Part shown: positions 17,545-25,444 of the stretch, in pieces | How the letters are laid out: each line of letters begins with the position of its first letter | Position numbering within the stretch: position 1 is the first letter of the stretch | Source of the DNA: Streptomyces aurantiacus | GTDB lineage: Bacteria; Actinomycetota; Actinomycetes; Streptomycetales; Streptomycetaceae | Direction of reading: 5' to 3' | Length of the DNA: 64,000 nucleotides | Assembly (NCBI RefSeq): GCF_027107535.1 | Contig: NZ_CP114283.1 | Location: 372,001 to 436,000 of the forward strand | Made by a program: the position numbers and the translations under genes | The notes under the pieces: generated by a model | The model's database searches: none | The model's input: only the letters and a program-made list of their open reading frames with translations | Told to the model about the DNA's origin: nothing

Positions 17545-19905
17545 TCAGGCCGGGGTGTCGTGCAGGGCCGTCGCCGCGACCCGGTCGAAGACCTCACCCT
17601 CGTGAGGCGTGGCCTCCGTGAGCAGGTACGCCTGGGCCTCACCCACGTGGAAGTACATCCCGTGCAGTTCGAGCGCGCCCTCCTCCAGGGCCCGCGCCAC
17701 GGCCTCGTGCGCCCGCAGATGCTCCAGCTGCTGCACCACGTTGGTGAGGCAGAGCTGCTCGACGGCGTCGGCGGGCGCCCGTCCCGCGATGCGTGTCCAG
17801 GGCCGGTTCTTCGCCGACATCCGCTCCACGCTCGGCAGTCCGTGCCGCAGCCACCGCTTCAACGGCGTCCGGGCGCCTCCCGGCTCGGTGTTCATCAGTG
17901 CCTGCATCGCCCCGCATCCGGAGTGCCCGCACACGGTGATGGACCGCACCTGCAGCACCTCCACCGCGTATTCGATCGCGGCCGCCACGGAGTCGTCGCC
18001 GCTCTCCTCGCCGGGCGGCGGCACGAGATTGCCGACATTGCGTACGACGAAGAGGTCGCCGGGCCCGCTGGAGGTGATCATCGATGTCACCAGCCGGGAG
18101 TCGGCGCAGGTCAGGAAGAGCTGTGAGGGCCGCTGCCCCTCCCGGGCGAGCCGGGCCAGCTCGTCGCGCACCAGGGGCGCGGTGTTGCGCTGGAACGTGC
18201 TGATCCCGCTGGCCAGCTGATGCCCGCTGGGGCGCCTGCCGGGCGGCGGTGTCTCGGGGTTCTCACAGTGATGGTTGCGCCAGGGGGTCCAGGGCCGGCA
18301 GTGGCAGTGCGACGTCGGCCCGTGGCCGTCCTTGAGGTGCGGTTCCGTGAGCCGTGCTCCGGTGCGCCCGGTCAGCTCGACGGTGCCGCCCCGCGTGGTG
18401 TGCGCGCTCTGCCAGTCGTGCAGCGACTCGTACGCCGCGTGGTCCATGAAGGACCCGTCCAGCTCGACGACGGCCTCGGCCCCCGGTGGCACCAGGTGCA
18501 GCGCCCGGCTGAGGCGGGGTACGGCGAGGAACGTCAACTGCCCGCGCACCCGCACATGGTGGACGCCGTCGGGGCCCACATCGTGCGTGATGCGGGTACG
18601 CGTGAGGCGGTGCAGGGCGACGCCGACGGCCATGGCGACCCCGAGCGTGACGCCTTCCAGTACTCCGAAAACGACGACGCCGAGCGTGGTGACGGCGTAC
18701 ACCAGCACCTCACGGTGGCGGGTGACCGTGCGGATGTGGTGCAGGGACACCATCTGGATGCCGACGGCCATCACCAGGGCGGCGAGTGCGGCGAGGGGGA
18801 TCAGCTCCAGGAGCGGGACCATCAGCAGCGCGGCCACCACCACCCAGACGCCGTGCAGCATCGTGGAGTTCCGGCTGAGGGCGCCGGCCTGTACGTTCGC
18901 CGAGCTTCGTACGGCCACGCCCGCGACGGGGAGCCCGCCGAGCGACCCCGAGACGATGTTGGCGGCGCCCTGTCCGAGCAGCTCGCGGTCGAGGTCCGAG
19001 CGCCCCTGCTGGGCGGGCAGCCTGGCCGTGAGCTTGTCCACGGCGACGGCGCCGAGGAGCGACTGGACGCTGCACACCAGCGTGGTGGTGAGCACGGCGG
19101 CGACGAGCCCGAGCGCCGGGCCCTCGGGCAGTCCGGCCAGGGCGTGGCTCCGCCAGGACGGCAGGTCCACCTTGGGCAGGGTGAGCCCGGCGAGGACGGC
19201 CGTCCCGGTGGCCGCCGTGACGGCGACGAGCGCGGCCGGCACGGTGCGCAGGACCCGTCCCGCGCGTCCGGGGATCCGGGGCCACACCAGCAGGACGGCG
19301 AGTGTCAGGGCGCTCATCGAAAGTGCCGCCACCTGCGGGTGGGCCAGCTGGGCGGGCAGCTCCCGCACGTTGTCGACGACCGAGCTGCTCGGTGATCCGC
19401 CCAGCACGATGTGCAGCTGGGCGACGGCGATGGTGATGCCGATGCCGGCCAGCATGCCGTGCACGATCGCGGGGCTGACGGCCAGGGCGGTACGGGCCAC
19501 CCGCAGGAGGCCGAGGCCGAGTTGGGCCAGTCCGGCGAGGACGGTGATGGCACAGGTCGTGCGCCATCCGTACTTCTGGATGAGGTCGGCGGTGACCACG
19601 GTGAGCCCCGCGGCGGGTCCGCTCACCTGGAGCGGGGCGCCGCCGAGCCGGCCGACCACGAGCCCGCCCGCGGCGGCGGCGACGAGCCCCGCCTGCAGTG
19701 GTGCTCCGGTGGCGAGGGCGATGCCCAGGGACAGGGGCAGGGCGATCAGGAAGACGGCGATCGAGGCGGACAGGTCGGCGGCCGCGATCCGGGGGATCCG
19801 GGGAACGCGCGGGCCGCGGCGGCCGGGCCCGGGCGGGCTGTGCGGCCGCCCCTCGTCCGGTGTGTGCGAAGAGTCGTCGGTGCGGGTGGGGACGCAGGCA
19901 GGCAT
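17545..19905 (-). CDS. SulP-family anion transporter fused to beta-carbonic anhydrase
   Basis: This 786-residue protein is a natural fusion. Residues about 40-440 are a SulP/SLC26 transporter with ten or more membrane helices (QVSGPAAGLTVV and GVAVRSSANVQAGA are typical). A short STAS-like segment (about 445-530) follows, then a His/Pro-rich linker. The C-terminal 210 residues are a beta-class carbonic anhydrase, with zinc ligands C600 (CADSR), H661 and C664 (CGHSGCG) and the D602-R604 dyad. The layout suggests bicarbonate transport coupled to CO2/HCO3- conversion in the cytoplasm (inference from BicA-type SulP proteins). GGAGGAGAC lies seven bases before the ATG at 19903-19905. Confidence 0.93.
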   Translation of the reverse strand: MPACVPTRTDDSSHTPDEGRPHSPPGPGRRGPRVPRIPRIAAADLSASIAVFLIALPLSLGIALATGAPLQAGLVAAAAGGLVVGRLGGAPLQVSGPAAGLTVVTADLIQKYGWRTTCAITVLAGLAQLGLGLLRVARTALAVSPAIVHGMLAGIGITIAVAQLHIVLGGSPSSSVVDNVRELPAQLAHPQVAALSMSALTLAVLLVWPRIPGRAGRVLRTVPAALVAVTAATGTAVLAGLTLPKVDLPSWRSHALAGLPEGPALGLVAAVLTTTLVCSVQSLLGAVAVDKLTARLPAQQGRSDLDRELLGQGAANIVSGSLGGLPVAGVAVRSSANVQAGALSRNSTMLHGVWVVVAALLMVPLLELIPLAALAALVMAVGIQMVSLHHIRTVTRHREVLVYAVTTLGVVVFGVLEGVTLGVAMAVGVALHRLTRTRITHDVGPDGVHHVRVRGQLTFLAVPRLSRALHLVPPGAEAVVELDGSFMDHAAYESLHDWQSAHTTRGGTVELTGRTGARLTEPHLKDGHGPTSHCHCRPWTPWRNHHCENPETPPPGRRPSGHQLASGISTFQRNTAPLVRDELARLAREGQRPSQLFLTCADSRLVTSMITSSGPGDLFVVRNVGNLVPPPGEESGDDSVAAAIEYAVEVLQVRSITVCGHSGCGAMQALMNTEPGGARTPLKRWLRHGLPSVERMSAKNRPWTRIAGRAPADAVEQLCLTNVVQQLEHLRAHEAVARALEEGALELHGMYFHVGEAQAYLLTEATPHEGEVFDRVAATALHDTPA

Positions 19906-20067
19906 GGTTCCCGTCTCCTCCGGGGCTACGCGGTCGCTTGGGGCGCGGCCGTGGGTCACGGCGTACAGCGGCGGGATTTATCAACGCTCAGTAAATGAAT
20001 CGTAATGGAGAGTAAAGGACGTCTCAGAAAAAGTAGCGCAAATGGGTCAACAGTTCATTCCGGAGAG

Positions 20068-20077
20068 TGATTAATCA
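20068..20077. promoter_or_regulatory. Palindrome in divergent SulP-CA / lipoprotein promoter region
   Basis: TGATTAATCA is a perfect ten-base palindrome in an unusually AT-rich patch (about 19975-20095) of the 269-base divergent intergenic region. It could be an operator for either gene; no regulator can be named. Confidence 0.35.
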
Positions 20078-20174
20078 TTTTGATCGGCTTGTCGCACCGC
20101 CCTCTTCCCGGACTCTTGCGATCTTGGCGTCGCTGTCTGTTTTGTCCCGATCGAAGGAAGAAGGTGGGCGGAAC

Positions 20175-21467
20175 ATGGCCGCCACTCAGAGGATCACCGC
20201 GGGCGTCACCCTCGCCGCTGTCTGCGCCGCGGCGCTCGCCGGTTGCGCGCTCGACGGCACCGGTGCCAAGAAGGGCGCGCAGGACGAAGGCGCGCACGGC
20301 GCGAAGAAGGCCGTGGGCGCACCCGCGCCCGCGCCCAAGAACGCGGTCCGCCTGATCGGCGACGGCTCCACCGCGTACACCGGCGCGCAGCCGCGGCAGC
20401 CCCGGGCCGAGCGGCTGAAGCCCGGTCAGCGACCGCCGCAGTTCGTGGTCTTCTCCTGGGACGGGGCCGGCGAGGACAGCCAGCGGCTGTTCTCGCACTT
20501 CCGCAAGGTGGCCAAGGACAACCGGGCGACGATGACGTACTTCCTCAGCGGCGTGTACATGCTTCCGGAGGCGAAGCGCGACCTGTACCGGCCGCCGCAG
20601 CACTCACCCGGCCGCTCCGACATCGGTTTCAATGACGAGCAGGGCGTCAAGGACACCGCGGAGCAGCTGCGCGGCGCCTGGCTCGAGGGCAACGAGATCG
20701 GCACGCACTTCAACGGCCACTTCTGCGGCAGCGGGGGCGGAGTGGGCGAATGGTCGGTCGAGGACTGGAAGGACGAGATCGCCCAGGCCAAGGCCTTCGT
20801 CAAGTCCTGGAAGACCAACACGGGCGCGAGGGACGCCTCCCCGCTGCCCTTCGACTACGACAAGGAGCTCGTCGGCGCCCGGACGCCCTGCCTGGAGGGG
20901 CAGAAGAACTTCATGAGCGCCGCCCGCGAGCTCGGCTTCCGCTACGACACCAGCGGCGTCAACAACCAGGTCTGGCCCAAGAAGAAGAAGGGCCTCTGGG
21001 ACCTGTCGTTGCAGCTGGTTCCGGTCCCGGGCCGTGCCTTCGAGACGCTGACCATGGACTACAACTTCATGGTCAACCAGTCGGGCACCACGTCCAAGGG
21101 CGATCCCGCCAAACACGCGTACTGGGGCGACCAGATGCGTGACGGCCTGCTCGCGGGCTTCTCCCGCGCCTACAACGGCAACCGCGCGCCCCTGATCATC
21201 GGCAACCACTTCGAGTCCTGGAACGGCGGCACGTACATGCGCGCCGTCGAGGAGACCATCGAACGCGTCTGCACCCAGCGCGAGGTGCGCTGTGTCTCCT
21301 TCCGGCAGCTCGCCGACTGGCTCGACGCCCAGGACCCCAAGACCCTCGACAAGCTCCGCACCCTCAAGGTGGGCCAGGCTCCGGAGCAGGACTGGGCGTC
21401 GTTCCTGTCCGACCGGCCCGCTCCGGCCCCGAAGGGCGTGCCGGGCGCGCCGGCGGGCAGGCCGTAG
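20175..21467 (+). CDS. Secreted lipoprotein of polysaccharide deacetylase-like fold
   Basis: This 430-residue protein has a lipoprotein signal peptide with lipobox LAGC at residues 21-24. After a Lys/Ala/Pro-rich spacer the domain starts with QFVVFSWDGAGED, which resembles the first strand and metal-binding Asp of NodB-like polysaccharide deacetylases. EIGTHFNGHFCG contains a His-x3-His pair in the place of the second metal motif. It therefore probably acts on an extracellular glycan, but canonical motifs are altered and activity is not certain. The ATG at 20175 follows AAGGAAGAAGGTG. It is divergent from the SulP fusion. Confidence 0.72.
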   Translation: MAATQRITAGVTLAAVCAAALAGCALDGTGAKKGAQDEGAHGAKKAVGAPAPAPKNAVRLIGDGSTAYTGAQPRQPRAERLKPGQRPPQFVVFSWDGAGEDSQRLFSHFRKVAKDNRATMTYFLSGVYMLPEAKRDLYRPPQHSPGRSDIGFNDEQGVKDTAEQLRGAWLEGNEIGTHFNGHFCGSGGGVGEWSVEDWKDEIAQAKAFVKSWKTNTGARDASPLPFDYDKELVGARTPCLEGQKNFMSAARELGFRYDTSGVNNQVWPKKKKGLWDLSLQLVPVPGRAFETLTMDYNFMVNQSGTTSKGDPAKHAYWGDQMRDGLLAGFSRAYNGNRAPLIIGNHFESWNGGTYMRAVEETIERVCTQREVRCVSFRQLADWLDAQDPKTLDKLRTLKVGQAPEQDWASFLSDRPAPAPKGVPGAPAGRP

Positions 21468-21479
21468 CTCCTGGCAGGC

Positions 21480-21503
21480 GTCCGGGCGGGCATCCGCCCG
21501 GAC
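21480..21503 (+). terminator. Terminator after deacetylase-like lipoprotein gene
   Basis: A perfect 10-bp stem pairs GTCCGGGCGG (21480-21489) with CCGCCCGGAC (21494-21503) around GCAT. Confidence 0.75.
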
Positions 21504-21684
21504 CGGCCGGGGCCGCGGCACGCACCCGGTCCGAGTGACCGACCGTCGGCGGCAGGTCGTCGCCGGCCTCACCTCAAGGAGGCCGGTGACCATCATGTTC
21601 ATGAAGCGTAGTGATGTGCCCGCGTCCGAGGGCTGTCGGACGTGAAGAAGACCACTCGTCAGCGGGGTGGGGGCCGGGTGTGCG

Positions 21685-21697
21685 TAGGGTCGTACCC
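21685..21697 (+). promoter_or_regulatory. Candidate -10 for leaderless Fic-like gene
   Basis: TAGGGT at 21685-21690 is seven bases before the ATG at 21698, which lacks a Shine-Dalgarno sequence. This suggests a leaderless transcript. Confidence 0.45.
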
Positions 21698-22546
21698 ATG
21701 AGTACGACAGGTGCGAACGCCGACCCCCTCGCGGCGCTGGGTTCGCTGCCGGGCGTGGCGGAATCCGTCGAGTCCGTGCGCAAGGCCGTGGACCGCGTCT
21801 ACGGGCACCGCATCATGCGGCGCCGCAGCAACGAGATCACCGGGGAGGCCGCTCTGCGGGGCTCCCGGGGATCGGCGGCGCTGTCCGGTGCCGACTGGGC
21901 CCTCGAAGAGGTGCGCCGGAGGACCGACTTCAGCGGCGACGACGAGGCCAGGGTGGTGGGCGCGGCCCTCAGGCTGACCGCGGAGGCGGGCGAACTCCTG
22001 TCCATCTGGCGGCAGTCGCCCCTACGGGTACTGGCGAGGCTGCACCTGGTGGCCGCCGCCGACAACGGGGACACGGTCGGGCGTCCGCGGCAGGACGGGG
22101 AACCCGTCACGGAGACCGCGGCGGGCGCCGCCGGGCCGCCGCTGATCGGGCTTCCGGTGCCGGACGCGGCGGAGGTCGAGGGCCGCCTCGACGGTCTTGC
22201 GCGGCTGGTCATCGCGGGAAGCTCGGCACCCGCCCTGGTGACCGCCGCCGTGGTGCACGGCGAACTCCTCGCGCTGCGCCCCTTCGGCTCCCACAACGGC
22301 CTCGTCGCGCGCGCGGCCGAACGGATCGTCCTGATCGGCAGCGGTCTCGACCCCAAGTCGGTCTGCCCGCCGGAGGTCGGTCACGCGGAACTCGGCCGGG
22401 CGGCCTACGCCGCCGCTCTCGACGGCTACGCCTCCGGGACCCCGGAGGGGATGGCGGCCTGGATCGCCCACTGCGGCAAGGCGGTCGAACTCGGAGCCAG
22501 GGAGTCGACGGCGGTGTGCGAGGCGCTGCAGCGAGGCGCCGCATAG
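21698..22546 (+). CDS. Fic/Doc-fold protein with degenerate catalytic motif
   Basis: This 282-residue protein has the helical layout of Fic domains: VVHGELLALRPFGSHNGLVAR aligns with the Fic core HPFxxGNGRxxR. The catalytic histidine is replaced by R194, the glycine by H199 and the first arginine of NGR by L202. In addition, the segment SAALSG (59-64) aligns with the inhibitory motif (S/T)xxxE(G/N) but has serine in place of the glutamate. Ordinary AMP-transfer activity is therefore unlikely. Streptomyces orthologues are often labelled oxidoreductase or Fic family. It is monocistronic, with a perfect terminator downstream. Real role unknown; a binding or pseudoenzyme role is possible. Confidence 0.72.
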   Translation: MSTTGANADPLAALGSLPGVAESVESVRKAVDRVYGHRIMRRRSNEITGEAALRGSRGSAALSGADWALEEVRRRTDFSGDDEARVVGAALRLTAEAGELLSIWRQSPLRVLARLHLVAAADNGDTVGRPRQDGEPVTETAAGAAGPPLIGLPVPDAAEVEGRLDGLARLVIAGSSAPALVTAAVVHGELLALRPFGSHNGLVARAAERIVLIGSGLDPKSVCPPEVGHAELGRAAYAAALDGYASGTPEGMAAWIAHCGKAVELGARESTAVCEALQRGAA

Positions 22547-22562
22547 GCCCCTGAACAGGGTT

Positions 22563-22590
22563 GCGGCGGTACGGATTTCCGTACCGCCGC
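22563..22590 (+). terminator. Terminator after Fic-like gene
   Basis: A perfect 13-bp inverted repeat pairs GCGGCGGTACGGA (22563-22575) with TCCGTACCGCCGC (22578-22590), 17 bases after the stop. Confidence 0.85.
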
Positions 22591-22942
22591 TGGCATGTTC
22601 ACTGGGGTACCAAGCGTCCTCGTAGTTTTGCCCATCAGGTCGGGAACTGTTGCCCGTCACCTGGTGCGGCTGGCCCGTAATCGACGGGTCGACGTCGCGT
22701 GGGTGCCCGGTGTTCATGCTCGGTCCGTGGGGCCTCGGTTTGCGTTTGAAGGTGATCCTTTCGGATGTCCTTGGTCTCGCGGGCCGTTAACCCCTTTGTA
22801 CTCCTGGACCGGAGGAAGCGGAACCCCTCCCTGTACTTCTTTACTTTTATGCCCAAAGGGAGTGAATCGGTCGCCCGGCCCTGAGGGCCGTGTCAGGAGG
22901 GGCGGCGCGGACGGGGGAGGCGGCAGGGGCACCCCGGAGGGC
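22591..22942. other. Intergenic stretch with low-GC patch, no gene found
   Basis: No supported coding region lies here. Bases about 22740-22865 are clearly less GC-rich than anything around (including ACTTCTTTACTTTTATGCCC). CGGCCCT-G-AGGGCCG at 22876-22890 is a hairpin that may terminate the minus-strand HAD gene. Reading frames across the patch start only with rare codons and lack GC3 bias. An untranslated RNA is possible but unproven. Confidence 0.5.
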
Positions 22943-23767
22943 TCAGCCCACCGCCGCGCGACGGCGGCTGGCGTACCAGACCAGGCCCGCCGTGGCCGCC
23001 GCCGCTCCTATCGCCGCCGCGGCCACGAGCGCCGGCCGCGGCGGTACGGACAGCCGCTGCTTGAGCCGCACCGGGTGGTGGAAGTCGAGGATGGGCCAGC
23101 CGCGCGCGGTGGCCTCGCGGCGCAGCGTGCGGTCCGGGTTCACGGCGTGCGGATGGCCGACCGCCGAGAGCATCGGGACGTCGGTCGCCGAGTCGCTGTA
23201 CGCGTAGCAGCGCGCGAGGTCGTACCCCTCGGACGCGGCCAGCTCCTTGATCGCCTCGGCCTTCGTGGGGCCGTACGCGTAGTACTCCACCTCGCCGGTG
23301 AAGCAGCCGTCGTCGCCCACGACCATGCGGGTCGCCACCACCCGGTCCGCGCCCAGCAGCTCACCGATCGGCTCGACGACCTCCGCCCCGGACGTGGAGA
23401 CGATCACGACGTCGCGTCCCGCCATGTGGTGCTCCTCGATGAGGGAGGCGGCCTCGTCGTAGATGATCGGGTCGATCAGGTCGTGCAGGGTCTCGGCGAC
23501 GATCTCCTTCACCTGTCGGACGTTCCAGCCGCGGCACAGCGCGGACAGGTACGCGCGCATGCGCTCCATCTGGTCGTGGTCGGCACCGCCCGCGAGGAAG
23601 ACGAACTGGGCATATGCGGTACGCAGCACCGCCCGGCGGTTCATCAGGCCGCCTTGGTAGAACGACTTGCTGAAGGTGAGCGTGCTCGACTTCGCAATGA
23701 CCGTCTTGTCCAGGTCAAAGAAGGCCGCTGTACGAGGCAAGGAGTGGTTTTCCACGGGGTTGAGCAT
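22943..23767 (-). CDS. HAD-superfamily IB phosphatase (SerB-like)
   Basis: This 274-residue HAD hydrolase has motif I DLDKT at residues 18-22 (nucleophile D18, acid D20). Motif II is the serine in VSTSGAE, motif III the lysine in GPTKAEA and motif IV SDSATDVPML. This is the HAD-IB phosphoserine phosphatase-like subfamily. Unlike soluble SerB it ends with a predicted membrane helix (about 245-266) and a basic tail RRRAAVG, so it is probably tail-anchored with the catalytic domain in the cytoplasm. The gene is divergent from the 6C RNA and the ssd/tad operon, as in mycobacteria (Rv3661 beside Rv3660c). Substrate unknown; a lipid or small phosphate is plausible. Confidence 0.85.
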   Translation of the reverse strand: MLNPVENHSLPRTAAFFDLDKTVIAKSSTLTFSKSFYQGGLMNRRAVLRTAYAQFVFLAGGADHDQMERMRAYLSALCRGWNVRQVKEIVAETLHDLIDPIIYDEAASLIEEHHMAGRDVVIVSTSGAEVVEPIGELLGADRVVATRMVVGDDGCFTGEVEYYAYGPTKAEAIKELAASEGYDLARCYAYSDSATDVPMLSAVGHPHAVNPDRTLRREATARGWPILDFHHPVRLKQRLSVPPRPALVAAAAIGAAAATAGLVWYASRRRAAVG

Positions 23768-23867
23768 ATGCGCCCGCCATTCGGGCTAGTGTGGGGCGCG
23801 TGGGTTTGCCTGAGAGGCCTCTCGGGTACACCATGGAAGTCACGGATCGTTCGCGACCGTGCTAACC

Positions 23868-23940
23868 CGGTCCGGCTCCTCCCCCCCCGAGTCAGACCGT
23901 GGGGACGACCCCCGCTCTCCCCCCCGGCGGGGGTCGTCGC
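23868..23940 (+). ncRNA. 6C RNA (two hairpins with C-rich loops; scr3559-like)
   Basis: Two adjacent hairpins each expose a run of seven or more cytosines. Hairpin 1 pairs CGGTC and GGCTC with GAGTC and GACCG around CTCCCCCCCC (about 23868-23899). Hairpin 2 pairs GACGACCCCCGC (23904-23915) with GCGGGGGTCGTC (23927-23938) around TCTCCCCCCCG. This is the defining form of the actinobacterial 6C RNA family. The position, between the HAD gene and ssd, is that of S. coelicolor scr3559 as I recall it; that RNA has also been described as 6S-like. TAGTGT at 23787-23792 is a candidate -10, and transcription would end at the hairpin at 23975-24008. The 5' end is not determined. Confidence 0.85.
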
Positions 23941-23974
23941 ATGTCCGGATGGGTTTTCCCTTCCGTTTTCCAGG

Positions 23975-24008
23975 ACGCCGGGCCCCGCACTGCGGGGCCC
24001 GGCGTTTC
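23975..24008 (+). terminator. Strong terminator downstream of 6C RNA
   Basis: A perfect 15-bp inverted repeat (23975-23989 with 23991-24005) closes on a GCACTGC apex and is followed by TTT. It is the best terminator candidate of the window. Confidence 0.9.
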
Positions 24009-24042
24009 TCTGCGCCCGCACAGGATTGGTCACTGTGTGTAG

Positions 24043-24073
24043 TTGACGCACTGCGCTAGGGAAGTCGTACAAC
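24043..24073 (+). promoter_or_regulatory. Candidate promoter of the ssd-tad operon
   Basis: TTGACG (24043-24048) and TACAAC (24068-24073) are separated by 19 bases, just after the 6C RNA terminator. If used, the leader would be about 260 bases and would contain the DnaA-box-like sites. Confidence 0.45.
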
Positions 24074-24114
24074 GGTCACCTGTTTGGGTGAAGGCGATAT
24101 TCACAACCGTCTAG

Positions 24115-24143
24115 TTGTCCACAGTTATCGACCAAGATCCACA
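24115..24143. promoter_or_regulatory. DnaA-box-like pair upstream of ssd
   Basis: TTGTCCACA at 24115-24123 is a perfect match to the Streptomyces DnaA-box consensus. A second copy of the TCCACA core, AGATCCACA, lies at 24135-24143 in the same orientation. Confidence 0.5.
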
Positions 24144-24340
24144 CGATTTCCAGCATCGCTGCACCGTGATTCCAGCGCGTACCGCTCGCGGAAGTTCATG
24201 GCCGGTTCCGTTTGTCCGGCGGCTATGGCCGGTTCGTATCGGCGGTTCATATGGAGGACCGGTTGCCGGTTCTCGCGCACGAGCGGGAATCGCGGGGCCG
24301 CAGGGGCTCCGCGAGCAAGCAGCGAGGGGAGCTGGAGAGC

Positions 24341-25444
24341 ATGACGGGGGCCATCACACACGACCGGCCGTCGGCCGCCGAGGGGCGGCAGGGCGGACCG
24401 TTGATCGTCACGGAGGACGCGCATCTGCTGGACGACCTGCTGCGGCTGTGCGCCGCGGCCGGCGCCCGGCCGGAAGTCCACCACGGCGTGCCGGAGCGGG
24501 GCGGCGGCTGGGACACGGCACCTCTGGTGCTCGTCGGCGACGACGCGGCGCGGCGGGTGCGGGGCGCCGCGCGCAGACGTGGCGTGGTTCTGGTGGGGCG
24601 GGATCAGGACGACGCCGGGGTCTGGCGACGGGCCGTGGAGATCGGCGCCGACCATGTGCTGCTGCTGCCGGATGGCGAACAATGGTTGGTCGACCGGATC
24701 GCCGACGTGGCCGAGGGAGTCGGACCGCCCGCCCTGACCGTCGGCGTGATCGGCGGCCGCGGAGGCGCCGGATCGTCCACGCTCGCCTGCGCGCTGGCGG
24801 TCACCTCGGCGCGCCAGGGAAGGCGCACCCTCCTCGTCGACGCGGATCCACTGGGCGGCGGACTCGACGTACTGCTCGGCGGAGAAGCCGCGGAAGGACT
24901 CCGCTGGCCGGCCTTCGCCGCCTCGCACGGGAGGGTCGGCGGCGGAGCCCTGGAGGAGTCGCTGCCCTCACTGCACGCCCTGCGGGTCCTCAGCTGGGAC
25001 CGTGGCGACTCCGTCACCATCGCGCCCGAAGCCGTCCGGGCGGTCCTGGCCGCCGCCAGAAGGCGCGGCGGGGCGGTCGTCGTGGATCTGCCGCGCCGGA
25101 TCGACGAAGGGGCCGCGGAGGCCCTCGCACAGGTCGACCTGGGGCTGCTCGTGGTCCCCGCCGAGCTGCGCGCCGTCGCGGCGGCCGGGCGAGTGGCGTC
25201 CGCGGTCGGCATGGTCCTGCGGGACCTGCGCGTCGCGGTCCGCGGGCCGTACGCGCCAGGACTGGACGACCGGGAGGTCGCACGGCTCCTCGGACTGCCC
25301 CTCATGGGCGAAGTGCCCGGGGAACCGGGGCTGCCGGCGGCCCAGGAGCGGGGCGCTCCGCCCGGCGGGGACGGCCGCGGGCCGCTCGCGCGCTTCTGCT
25401 CGGCGTTCTGGGAGCGGGCCGCGGTTGCCGGAGGCGGCGTATGA
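24341..25444 (+). CDS. ssd: Septum-site-determining-like protein Ssd / CpaE-type ATPase
   Basis: This 367-residue MinD/CpaE-like protein opens the tad operon. An N-terminal receiver-like pseudo-domain (about 20-125) is followed by a ParA/MinD fold. Its nucleotide loop reads GGRGGAGSST (138-147); the catalytic P-loop lysine is replaced by S145 and the signature lysine by R140, so ATP hydrolysis is doubtful. VDADPLGGGLD follows. In tad systems CpaE/TadZ positions the secretion machine; in mycobacteria the homologue Rv3660c affects septation. The ATG at 24341 has GAGGGGAG upstream; upstream in-frame starts lack a binding site. It overlaps tadA by four bases. Confidence 0.87.
   Translation: MTGAITHDRPSAAEGRQGGPLIVTEDAHLLDDLLRLCAAAGARPEVHHGVPERGGGWDTAPLVLVGDDAARRVRGAARRRGVVLVGRDQDDAGVWRRAVEIGADHVLLLPDGEQWLVDRIADVAEGVGPPALTVGVIGGRGGAGSSTLACALAVTSARQGRRTLLVDADPLGGGLDVLLGGEAAEGLRWPAFAASHGRVGGGALEESLPSLHALRVLSWDRGDSVTIAPEAVRAVLAAARRRGGAVVVDLPRRIDEGAAEALAQVDLGLLVVPAELRAVAAAGRVASAVGMVLRDLRVAVRGPYAPGLDDREVARLLGLPLMGEVPGEPGLPAAQERGAPPGGDGRGPLARFCSAFWERAAVAGGGV

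Noticed and set aside
22635..22856. 73-codon minus-strand frame starting MGIKVKKYREG
   Set aside because: Starts at TTG without a ribosome binding site, lies in a low-GC patch and shows no coding bias.
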